Assembly: GCA_025353305.1 (NCBI GenBank)
Contig: JANXQX010000191.1
Location: 1 to 7,832 of the forward strand
DNA length: 7,832 bases
Direction: 5' to 3'
Source: Holophagaceae bacterium
GTDB lineage: Bacteria > Acidobacteriota > Holophagae > Holophagales > Holophagaceae
In this document: piece after piece, positions 1 through 5,712 of the stretch
How positions within the stretch are numbered: position 1 is the stretch's first letter
Layout of the letters: each line of letters starts with the position of its first letter
Position numbers and translations under genes: made by a program
Notes under the pieces: generated by a model
What the model was told of the DNA's origin: nothing
Database searches by the model: none
Seen by the model: the letters and a program-made list of their open reading frames with translations, nothing else

Positions 1-420
1 CGTAATGCGGGAGGCGTAGCTCAATACGACGCTGGCGGTGTTCGAGTCCGAGCCGTCCAGCAGAAGCTGCGCTGTGGCGCTGCGGCCGCCCGATAGATCC
101 TCGGCGAAGCCCCGGTTTAGCCTGAGTACGGCCTTGGCCTCACCCGAATCCAACACCTCCTGGATCTCCGGTTCCGAAGTGATCCTACGCACCACATCGA
201 AGCAGCCGGATCCTTCGAACCGGGCGAGCAGGTCACGGCTGGAGGGCGTGCGGTCCAAGTCGTAGACGGCCATGGGCACGTGGCGCACGTCCGTGCTCAC
301 CGCGTAGCCGATGATGAGCACCTGGACCACGGGCATGACAAAAATGACGGCCCGCATCCTCGGATTCCGAAGCACCTGGATGAATTCCTTGATGAGCATT
401 CGGGTGAGGCGTTCAAGCAT
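1..420 (-). CDS. ybhR: ABC-2 type permease, YbhR-like (partial, C-terminus beyond left edge)
   Basis: This is the second transmembrane subunit of a YbhFSR-type ABC exporter in the inner membrane. Only the first 140 codons are in the window and the frame is open at base 1. The protein begins MLERLTRMLIKEFIQVLRNP, with one membrane segment at about residues 23-42, followed by the start of the large extracytoplasmic domain typical of ABC-2 permeases of this class. It shares the motifs HVPMAV, RTPSSR, RFEGS, DGSDSNT and LSYA with the permease upstream (HVPLAV? there RVPLAV, RTPQSR, RFEGS, DGSDANT, LSYA), so the two are clear paralogues. The ATG lies 2 nt after the stop of that gene and has only a weak Shine-Dalgarno sequence, which suggests translational coupling. 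An in-frame ATG at 399 is an alternative start. The family call is firm; the YbhR rather than YbhS assignment rests on gene order. The substrate is unknown. Confidence 0.88.
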   Translation of the reverse strand, partial: MLERLTRMLIKEFIQVLRNPRMRAVIFVMPVVQVLIIGYAVSTDVRHVPMAVYDLDRTPSSRDLLARFEGSGCFDVVRRITSEPEIQEVLDSGEAKAVLRLNRGFAEDLSGGRSATAQLLLDGSDSNTASVVLSYASRIT

Positions 421-422
421 GG

Positions 423-1565
423 TCAGTCCAGTCGCTTTTTGAAGCTGCGGATGGCGAGAAGGAGCATGAGGGCGCCGAAGGCCACCATGAGCAGGCACTC
501 CAGCCACAACTGGGCGAGGCCGGTGCCCTTGAGGTAGAGCCCCCGCAGGAAGGTCACGAAATACCGTGCAGGAATGAAGTAGGTGATCACCTGCAGGACC
601 TTGGGCATGTTCCCGATATCGAACATGAAGCCCGAGAGCAGGAAGGCCGGCAGGAAGGTGGCCACGAAGGCGGCCTGGCTGGCCAGCAGCTGGGTCTTCG
701 CCATGGTGCTGATGAAGATCCCCAGCGAGAGCGCCCCCACCAGATACACCGCGGAGACGCCGAAAAGCAGCAGCAGGCTGCCCCGGATGGGCACATCGAA
801 AAGGAAGCGCCCCGCGAGCACGGACAGCAGCATGTCCACCATGCCGATGACGAAGTAGGGCGCGAGCTTGCCGAGGATCAATTCGCTCCTGCGGACCGGG
901 GTGGAGATGAGCTGCTCCATGGTGCCCGTTTCCCACTCGCGGGCCACGGTGAGAGAAGTCAGCAGCGCAGCGATGAGCATCATGATCACGGCGATGAGGC
1001 CGGGCACGATGAAGACCTTGGATTCCATGTCCGTGTTGAACCAAGCCCGGGGCCGAAGTTCCAGGGGCAACGTGGGGACGCGGCCCGTCATGCGTTTGGC
1101 CTTCTCAATCAGGATCTGCTGGGAATAGGTGCGGACGATGGCTTCGGCGTAGGAAAGGGCCAGGGTGGTGGTGTTGGCGTCGCTGCCATCGGCCAGCACC
1201 TGGACTTGGGTCTCCCGCTCGGAAGCCACCCGTCTCCCGAAATCGGCAGGAACCACCAGGGCCATCATGGCCCGCCCATGATCGATGGACTCCTCCACGT
1301 CCCGGTAGCTCCCGGCCCGCGACACCACGGAGAAGTAGCGGGATCCCTCAAAACGGCCAATCAGTTCGCGGCTCTGGGGCGTGCGGCTCTGGTCCCAGAC
1401 CGCCAGCGGCACACGATCCAGGTTCAGAGTCAGCGCATAGCCGAAGATCATCAGCATGATCATGGGCAGCACGATGGCGATGCCCAGGGCGCGCGGATCC
1501 CGCAGCACATGGAGGAACTCCTTGCGCGCCACGGCTCCAAGGCGGCGGAGGCTGATCCCGCTCAT
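423..1565 (-). CDS. ybhS: ABC-2 type permease, YbhS-like
   Basis: This is an inner-membrane subunit of an ABC exporter, expected to pair with the downstream permease and be driven by the two ATPases encoded upstream. It has 380 residues, close to E. coli YbhS. Membrane segments are visible at about 26-48, 183-207, 236-257, 264-289, 294-315 and 352-374, with a periplasmic domain between the first two. The motif REWETGTMEQLISTPV (about 209-224), just after the second segment, is a hallmark of ABC-2 permeases of this group. The start ATG overlaps the stop of ATPase 2 as ATGA, and AAGGAG (minus strand, 1574-1579) sits 8 nt upstream. Family members have been linked to export of drugs or cations; the substrate here cannot be read from the sequence. 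Confidence 0.93.
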   Translation of the reverse strand: MSGISLRRLGAVARKEFLHVLRDPRALGIAIVLPMIMLMIFGYALTLNLDRVPLAVWDQSRTPQSRELIGRFEGSRYFSVVSRAGSYRDVEESIDHGRAMMALVVPADFGRRVASERETQVQVLADGSDANTTTLALSYAEAIVRTYSQQILIEKAKRMTGRVPTLPLELRPRAWFNTDMESKVFIVPGLIAVIMMLIAALLTSLTVAREWETGTMEQLISTPVRRSELILGKLAPYFVIGMVDMLLSVLAGRFLFDVPIRGSLLLLFGVSAVYLVGALSLGIFISTMAKTQLLASQAAFVATFLPAFLLSGFMFDIGNMPKVLQVITYFIPARYFVTFLRGLYLKGTGLAQLWLECLLMVAFGALMLLLAIRSFKKRLD

Positions 1566-2569
1566 GCCTCGAACTCCTTCTGCGCGCCGTCAGCGCGATC
1601 CCGGGCTTCGATGAGAGAAACGAAGACATCTTCCAGCGAGGGTGTGATGCGCTCCACGGTGTCCACCCTGAAGCCCGCAACTTCAAGGGCGCGGCGCAAG
1701 TGTGGCGCGAGGGCCTCTGCATCCTCGGTCATGAGATGGATGTCCCGCCCGAAGAGGGCGGCATCCCGAACCCCGTCCACAAGCGAGGCCACGCCCAGAG
1801 CCTCGTGCGCGCGGTCGCAGGAGACACTGAGAATCTGGTCTGCCATGAGTTGGCCCTTCATTTCCGCGGGCGTTCCCTGGGCCACGAGTTCGCCCCGATA
1901 GATGAGGCCCAGGCGGTCGCAGTACTCGGCCTCTTCCATGTAATGGGTGGTGACGAAGACCGTGACGCCACCACCAGCCAGTTGGTAGATGAGGTCCCAG
2001 AAGCTGCGGCGGCTCAAGGGATCCACACCTGAAGTTGGCTCATCAAGGAAAAGGATCTGCGGTTCGTGAAGCAGGGCGCAGCCCAGGGAGAGCCGCTGCT
2101 TCCAGCCACCCGGCAGCATGCTGGTCATGGTGCGGCGATGCTCCCGGAGGTCCGCCATCTCCAGCACCCAGGCCTTTCTATCGGCTTTCATTACCCGGGG
2201 AATCCCGTAGATGCCGCTGTAGAAGTCGAGGTTTTCTTCGACGGTGAGGTCATCGTAGAGGCTGAATTTCTGGCTCATGTAGCCGATGCCCCGCTTGATC
2301 TCTTCGCGCTGGGTGCGGATGTCGAATCCCGCCACGGTGCCGCTCCCGCCGGACGGTTCCAGCAGCCCGCAGAGCACGCGGATGGTCGTGGATTTGCCTG
2401 CGCCGTTGGGTCCCAGGAAACCGAAAATCTCACCCTTGGCCACATCCAGGCTGATGCAGTTCACGGCCACGAAATCCCCGAAGCGCCGCTCAAGGTTCCG
2501 CAGTGTGACCGCGAATGGCTCGGAGTCATGCTGGCGCAATGGATCGCTCCGTTCCTGCAACACGGTCAT
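1562..2569 (-). CDS. ybhF: ABC transporter ATPase 2 (equivalent of the C-terminal half of YbhF)
   Basis: This cytoplasmic nucleotide-binding subunit (335 residues) should form a heterodimer with the ATPase encoded at 2955-3875. Visible motifs are Walker A GPNGAGKST (53-61), Q-loop Gln100 in YMSQKFSLY, signature LPGGW (152-156) in place of LSGGQ, Walker B ILFLDEP (172-178) with catalytic Glu177, and a normal H-loop His209 in TTHYMEEAE. A C-terminal domain ends in the usual ITPSLEDVFVSLI (308-320). The first 18 or so residues are an extension outside the fold. The start is fixed by a strong GGAGG 6 nt upstream (2576-2580), fitting independent initiation after the 385-bp gap. It overlaps the permease gene by 4 nt (ATGA). 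In E. coli the two ATPase halves are, as I recall, one YbhF polypeptide; here they are two genes. The odd signature is also found, to my memory, in the second half of YbhF, so it is probably a family trait rather than decay. Confidence 0.93.
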   Translation of the reverse strand: MTVLQERSDPLRQHDSEPFAVTLRNLERRFGDFVAVNCISLDVAKGEIFGFLGPNGAGKSTTIRVLCGLLEPSGGSGTVAGFDIRTQREEIKRGIGYMSQKFSLYDDLTVEENLDFYSGIYGIPRVMKADRKAWVLEMADLREHRRTMTSMLPGGWKQRLSLGCALLHEPQILFLDEPTSGVDPLSRRSFWDLIYQLAGGGVTVFVTTHYMEEAEYCDRLGLIYRGELVAQGTPAEMKGQLMADQILSVSCDRAHEALGVASLVDGVRDAALFGRDIHLMTEDAEALAPHLRRALEVAGFRVDTVERITPSLEDVFVSLIEARDRADGAQKEFEA

Positions 2570-2575
2570 CGTGTT

Positions 2576-2580
2576 CCTCC
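2576..2580 (-). promoter_or_regulatory. Ribosome binding site of ATPase 2
   Basis: GGAGG on the minus strand lies 6 nt before the ATG at 2569. It is the strongest Shine-Dalgarno sequence in the leftward operon and belongs to the one internal gene that is not close behind its upstream neighbour, so this gene can be translated without coupling. Confidence 0.8.
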
Positions 2581-2675
2581 AGGCAAGGAAAGGCCGTCAG
2601 AAAGAGCTTGAGCTACGAAGCCGTAGATTAAAAAAGCCACCAATGAGGTGTTATGCGGATCGCGACTGCGCCGTT

Positions 2676-2850
2676 GATGAAAAGAAAAAATCTTAGCCGG
2701 GGATGAACGGGGATTAACGGGGATCAGCCCGATTCGATCGCGGCTCCCAGATCCAGTTAAGGGCAGGCCTGGCCAAATGAACGCGTGAGTCGTTCTCCAC
2801 ACTTCACGTCCCCGTTCATCCCCATTCATCCCCGGCAATTCTTTTTTATC
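2676..2850. repeat. Long GC-rich inverted repeat made of 10-bp units, flanked by A/T runs
   Basis: The core arms are 2696-2723 and 2809-2836, 28 nt each, matching at 26 of 28 positions as an inverted repeat, with an 85-nt spacer. The left arm consists of GGGGATGAAC, GGGGATTAAC and GGGGATCAGC (2699-2728) in tandem; the right arm holds the complementary units GTTCATCCCC and ATTCATCCCC (2814-2833). Outside the arms lie A6 (2685-2690) and T6 (2842-2847), and weaker symmetry continues to about 2676 and 2850. In minus-strand RNA one of the two mismatches becomes a U-G wobble, so 27 of 28 positions could pair; in plus-strand RNA both stay unpaired. The look is that of a dispersed intergenic repeat, which I recall seeing in similar form in other bacterial genomes, but copies elsewhere cannot be checked here. 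A transcription attenuator role is possible. Confidence 0.8.
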
Positions 2851-2954
2851 GGTGTCTTTGCGGCCGATCCTTTTCAGCCGGAGGAAGGTCCTTCGCACCT
2901 TTCGATCAGGTTGCTGTCCCAGCCACTTTGAGAAACTTGCTTTCCCCGGCGCTA

Positions 2955-3875
2955 TCACACTGCACCTCCGGGGATGGCGGAGGTGAATACATCTTCGAGG
3001 GTAGGTTCGATGACACGCACGTCCTGGCAGGCGATGTTCATTGCCCGCAGGGTCGCTTCAACAGCGATGCGTCCGCTGTCCGCATCCTCCACCAGAACGT
3101 GAAGGCGATCCCCGAAGAGGGCGACGCTGCCGAGGGCTGCGGTACGCAAGAACCCCACCGCCTGCCGGGGCTGGTCGCATCTCACTTCCAGAAGAGCGCC
3201 CTTCAGCAGTCCCTTCACGCCGTCCACCGTGTTGCAGGCCAGGAGGCGGCCCTGGTGGAGCAGCCCGATCCGGTTGCAGCGTTCCGCCTCATCCAGATAG
3301 GCCGTGGAGATGAAGATGGTCACCCGTTCCTGCTGGAGCTGGTAGAGGATGCGCCAGAAATCCCGGCGGGAGACAGGATCGACGCCGTTGGTGGGCTCAT
3401 CCAGAAAGAGCACCCGCGGCGTATGGATGAGGGCGCAGGCCAGTCCAAGTTTTTGCTTCATGCCGCCAGAGAGATTGCCCGCCTGGCGGCGCTTGAACGG
3501 AGTGAGGTTGCTGAAGGCCAGAAGCCGCTCCAGCCGTTCACTGCGGCCAGTTCTGGGCACCTCGTAGAGATCGGCATAAAAGTCGATATTCTCCAGCACG
3601 GTGAGGTCCGGATACAGGCCGAAGCGCTGGGCCATGTAGCCGATGCGGTCCTTGATGGGCTCTGCGTCCCGCACGGAATGGAGCCCGTCCACCCAGGCCT
3701 CGCCGGAGCTGGGTTCAAGGATCCCCGTCAACAGGCGCATGGTGGTCGTCTTGCCTGCGCCATCCGGTCCCACCAGACCAAAGATTTCTCCTTCTTCCAC
3801 GGACAAGGTCAGCGCTTCCAGGGCTGTGACAGCCCCAAAACGGCGCGACAGCGCCTGGGTCCGGACTGTTTCCAT
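2955..3875 (-). CDS. ybhF: ABC transporter ATPase 1 (equivalent of the N-terminal half of YbhF)
   Basis: This cytoplasmic nucleotide-binding subunit (306 residues) is the likely partner of the ATPase at 1562-2569. Motifs in order are Walker A GPDGAGKTT (36-44), Q-loop Gln83 in YMAQRFGLY, canonical signature LSGGM (135-139), Walker B VLFLDEP (155-161) with Glu160, and STAYLDEAE (190-198), where the H-loop histidine is replaced by Ala192 (codon 3302-3300). The C-terminus ends in the shared EPTLEDVFTSAI. Missing the switch histidine suggests that the site built on this subunit hydrolyses ATP poorly. The start codon overlaps the adaptor stop as TGATG, with no clear Shine-Dalgarno sequence, so reinitiation or coupling is expected. 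Family call is firm. The subunit is followed by an unusually long non-coding gap before its partner gene. Confidence 0.93.
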   Translation of the reverse strand: METVRTQALSRRFGAVTALEALTLSVEEGEIFGLVGPDGAGKTTTMRLLTGILEPSSGEAWVDGLHSVRDAEPIKDRIGYMAQRFGLYPDLTVLENIDFYADLYEVPRTGRSERLERLLAFSNLTPFKRRQAGNLSGGMKQKLGLACALIHTPRVLFLDEPTNGVDPVSRRDFWRILYQLQQERVTIFISTAYLDEAERCNRIGLLHQGRLLACNTVDGVKGLLKGALLEVRCDQPRQAVGFLRTAALGSVALFGDRLHVLVEDADSGRIAVEATLRAMNIACQDVRVIEPTLEDVFTSAIPGGAV

Positions 3876-4867
3876 CAGCGGGTTTCCAAGGCGATCTCGG
3901 CATCCGCGGGCATGCCGGGTTTGAGCTCCATGGCCGGGTTTGGAATATCGATCTTGATGCGGTAAACAAGCTTCGCCCGCTCCTTGCGGGTCTGGACTGT
4001 CTTGGGGGTGAATTCGGCTTCGGAGGCGATGAAAGAGACACGACCCTCGTAGCGTTTTCCCGGAAAGGAATCCGTGGTGACAGAGGCCTTCTGGCCCACC
4101 TTCACGCGGCCCAGATCGGACTCCTCCACATAGGCCCGCAGCCAGACCTGGCCCAGGTCTGCCATCGTGACCACAGAAGTTCCGGGAGCGACATATTCCA
4201 GGGGCTCGATGTTCTTGGAGAGGATCATGCCGGAGATCGGAGCGGTGAGGGTTGCATAGCCCAGCTGGGTCTGGGATAGAGCCAGGGCCTGCTGGGCTTG
4301 TTCAAAGCGCGCCCGGGCCTGGTTGATGTCTTCAGGGCGCGGACCTTTTCGCACGAGGAGGTACTGCTGGTCAGCCTGCCGGACCTTGCCCCGGGCGGCT
4401 TCGAGGGAGGCAAGAGTGCCCTCGTAATCGCGCACCGAGATGATGCCCTTTTGTTTGAGGTCGCGGATCCGTACTTCATCGGGCTCCAGCCTCCGGAGAT
4501 CTGCGCTGGCCTGTTCCAAAGCGGCCTTCGAGGCCTCGATTTCCTCTTTTCGCGACCCAGCTAACACAGCGTCGAGGGCGGCCTTGGCCGTGGCAGCGTC
4601 CGCGCGGCGCATGGCGACCAGCTGCTCAAGATCCTTGGCGTCGAGGCGAGCCAGGAGCTGGCCGGCCTTGACCACCTGGCCTTCATCCACGGGGCGCTCG
4701 AGCACCTTGCCCGCCACCCGGAAGCTTGCTTCCACCTTGATCACTTCAATGTTGCCGGAAAAATTGAGGTGGGCACCTTTGGCGCCCCGGCAGGAGACGG
4801 CCGAAATTGCTGTACCAGCGATGAAAACATGGAACGCGAAGTGAGGAATCCAGAGAATCCGTTTCAT
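3875..4867 (-). CDS. ybhG: Periplasmic adaptor (HlyD/membrane fusion protein family), YbhG-like
   Basis: The protein bridges an inner-membrane ABC exporter to an outer-membrane channel. Numbered from the ATG at 4867 (330 residues), it has a hydrophobic N-terminal signal or anchor (about 1-26), a first half of a biotinyl-lipoyl fold (about 38-76), a long helical hairpin rich in Ala, Glu, Gln and Lys (about 77-204), the second lipoyl half with YATLTAPISGMI (about 204-215), then a beta-barrel domain. EFTPKTVQTRKERA (285-298) and the ending LKPGMPADAEI are characteristic of YbhG relatives. Cys26 in AVSC resembles a degraded lipobox, so membrane anchoring by lipid is possible but weak. The start at 4867 is preferred over 4873: it overlaps the repressor stop as ATGA and lies 8 nt from AGGAG, whereas 4873 is only 2 nt from it. 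Substrate unknown. Confidence 0.92.
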   Translation of the reverse strand: MKRILWIPHFAFHVFIAGTAISAVSCRGAKGAHLNFSGNIEVIKVEASFRVAGKVLERPVDEGQVVKAGQLLARLDAKDLEQLVAMRRADAATAKAALDAVLAGSRKEEIEASKAALEQASADLRRLEPDEVRIRDLKQKGIISVRDYEGTLASLEAARGKVRQADQQYLLVRKGPRPEDINQARARFEQAQQALALSQTQLGYATLTAPISGMILSKNIEPLEYVAPGTSVVTMADLGQVWLRAYVEESDLGRVKVGQKASVTTDSFPGKRYEGRVSFIASEAEFTPKTVQTRKERAKLVYRIKIDIPNPAMELKPGMPADAEIALETR

Positions 4868-5556
4868 GGGCATTTCTCCTGGTTCTGATTCAAGAAGGAA
4901 ATGGGTTCATCGGGTCGTGTGGCGATGCCGCGCCAGAAGAGGTGGAACCAGGCGCGCTCTGCCATGGAGACGGCAAGGTCTGCGGGAATTCCAGCGATGC
5001 GCGGTCCCAGGACAGGGATCAGGTCCAGGATTTCCAGTTCCAGGCGGGCCAGGAAAAAGGTCGCGAAAAAGGGAGGGGTATCGGGTCGGATCTCGCCTCG
5101 TTCGATGCCCAGCCTGATCAAGCCGCCGATGGCTCCCAGCGCGGGAAGGATGCGCTGGGCTATGCTTTCCTGGATGCCTTCTGCGCCCAGCAGGATTTCC
5201 CCGCGCACCAGGCCTCGCATGCCGGCGCTCCCCGCCAGGTGCAAATTGTAGATGCGGATGACCGCCAAGAGCCGCTCGGCGACGCTCCGGGGATCCTTGG
5301 GATCGTTAAGGGCGAGGAGATCGGCGACCACGGGGCCGATGGTGCGATCCAGGAGGGCTTGGAACAGGCCCTCTTTGCTTTGGAAGTGGTAGTAGATGAG
5401 GGCCGGATCGCAGCCAGCTTCATCGGCTATGGGCCGGATGCTGCCACCCTTGAGCCCGTCCCGGGCGAATATCTTCTGGGCGGCATCCAGGATGACCTCG
5501 GGATCCACCCGCGTGGCCTTCGGACCGCGGCTGCGTGGAGTGCTGTTGTTGGACAT
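4864..5556 (-). CDS. TetR-family transcriptional regulator of the efflux operon
   Basis: This 230-residue protein is a one-domain DNA binder plus ligand domain, most likely a repressor of its own operon. The N-terminal part has the TetR layout: a helix around VILDAAQKIFARDGLKGGS, then the helix-turn-helix at about 38-60 with IRPIADEAGCDPALIYYHF and the following SKEGLFQALL. The C-terminal half is all-helical and not assignable to a ligand class. The ATG at 5556 is chosen because GGGAGG lies 4 nt upstream; an in-frame ATG at 5568 has no Shine-Dalgarno sequence and lies inside the palindromic operator, very near the predicted transcription start. It is the first gene of the leftward operon and overlaps the adaptor by ATGA. 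By position it corresponds to E. coli cecR (ybiH), but the sequence similarity is not obvious enough for me to assign that name. Confidence 0.92.
   Translation of the reverse strand: MSNNSTPRSRGPKATRVDPEVILDAAQKIFARDGLKGGSIRPIADEAGCDPALIYYHFQSKEGLFQALLDRTIGPVVADLLALNDPKDPRSVAERLLAVIRIYNLHLAGSAGMRGLVRGEILLGAEGIQESIAQRILPALGAIGGLIRLGIERGEIRPDTPPFFATFFLARLELEILDLIPVLGPRIAGIPADLAVSMAERAWFHLFWRGIATRPDEPISFLNQNQEKCP
4876..4880 (-). promoter_or_regulatory. Ribosome binding site that selects the adaptor start
   Basis: AGGAG on the minus strand is 8 nt from the ATG at 4867 but only 2 nt from the ATG at 4873. The spacing and the ATGA overlap with the upstream stop favour the downstream ATG. Confidence 0.65.
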
Positions 5557-5560
5557 GCGG

Positions 5561-5566
5561 CCTCCC
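5561..5566 (-). promoter_or_regulatory. Ribosome binding site that selects the TetR start
   Basis: GGGAGG on the minus strand is 4 nt upstream of the ATG at 5556. The spacing is slightly short but no alternative exists for the upstream ATG at 5568, so this site decides the start. Confidence 0.6.
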
Positions 5567-5584
5567 ATTCAACACGTGTTGAAT
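5567..5584. promoter_or_regulatory. Perfect 18-bp palindrome, probable TetR operator
   Basis: ATTCAACAC is followed directly by its complement GTGTTGAAT, with no mismatch. A perfect dyad of this size right before a TetR gene is the usual form of an autoregulatory operator. Its right end overlaps the -10 hexamer of the leftward promoter by 2 bp, and it covers the predicted transcription start, so bound protein would block that promoter. The same bases include TTGAAT, a candidate -35 box for the rightward operon. Binding by this particular TetR protein is inferred from position. Confidence 0.75.
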
Positions 5585-5606
5585 TATACGTCCAAACACT
5601 TACACT
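5579..5606 (+). promoter_or_regulatory. Candidate promoter of the rightward TolC/EmrA operon
   Basis: TTGAAT (5579-5584) and TACACT (5601-5606) are separated by 16 bp and match the sigma-70 consensus at 4 of 6 positions each. The -35 element lies within the palindrome, which would place this promoter under the same regulator. The leader would be roughly 100 nt. Elements of this quality occur by chance, so this is a candidate only. Confidence 0.35.
5583..5588 (-). promoter_or_regulatory. -10 box of the leftward efflux operon promoter
   Basis: TATAAT on the minus strand matches the sigma-70 consensus exactly. Transcription would begin near 5576, leaving a leader of about 20 nt that contains the GGGAGG and the ATG at 5556. 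No good -35 hexamer lies 16-18 bp upstream (TGAACC at 18 bp is poor), so the promoter may be weak or need help. Confidence 0.6.
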
Positions 5607-5702
5607 GGTTCATCTGGTCCGGCACAACCGGTAAGCAGAGACCCCACATTGCCCTAGCCCCAGTGATAAAACATGCGAGGCCAAGAAGCGTGGGGGCGGG
5701 AT

Positions 5703-5707
5703 GGAGG
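5703..5707 (+). promoter_or_regulatory. Ribosome binding site that selects the TolC-like start
   Basis: GGAGG lies 5 nt before the ATG at 5713. An in-frame ATG at 5701 would overlap this site and has no comparable sequence of its own. Confidence 0.7.
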
Positions 5708-5712
5708 CCTGT

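Larger units (their letters stand above)
2570..2954. other. 385-bp intra-operon gap between the two ATPase genes, probably non-coding
   Basis: This stretch separates two genes whose products should work as a pair. It holds a large inverted repeat (2676-2850). Outside that I see no RNA gene, no promoter I would defend and no transposase. A minus-strand frame starting at a GTG (2958) stays open across the whole gap to 2566, overlapping the ATPase 1 stop as GTGA and the ATPase 2 start as ATGA. Its third codon positions are roughly half G/C, far below the neighbouring genes, and its 130-residue product is arginine-rich with no recognisable domain. I therefore read it as an accidental frame. An inserted repeat element or a processed mRNA spacer are the better explanations. 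Confidence 0.7.

Noticed and set aside
1206..1901. 231-codon plus-strand open frame
   Set aside because: It is antisense to the YbhS-like permease and ATPase 2 and spans their junction; its product is His/Arg/Ser-rich with no domain.
2676..2850. Insertion sequence or MITE with target duplication
   Set aside because: No transposase frame is present and the bases outside the arms (CCGTT on the left, GGTGT on the right) do not form a direct duplication, so mobility is not supported.
2884..2894. Short hairpin GAAGG-T-CCTTC in the gap
   Set aside because: The stem is 5 bp with a one-base loop and no following T run, so it is not a credible terminator.
2928..3965. 345-codon plus-strand open frame opposite ATPase 1
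   Set aside because: It lies antisense to a gene with complete ABC ATPase motifs, and its product has no recognisable domain; long antisense frames are common in GC-rich DNA.
4783..4800. Lipoprotein signal in the YbhG-like adaptor (AVSC)
   Set aside because: The position three before the cysteine is Ala rather than Leu or a similar large residue, so a lipobox is not well supported; kept only as a remark in the gene entry.
5619..5631. CCGG-CACAA-CCGG dyad in the rightward leader as a second operator or riboswitch stem
   Set aside because: The symmetry is only 4 bp and does not extend, which is expected by chance in GC-rich DNA.
4942..5634. 230-codon plus-strand open frame
   Set aside because: It is antisense to the TetR gene and runs through the divergent control region; no ribosome binding site or domain was seen.
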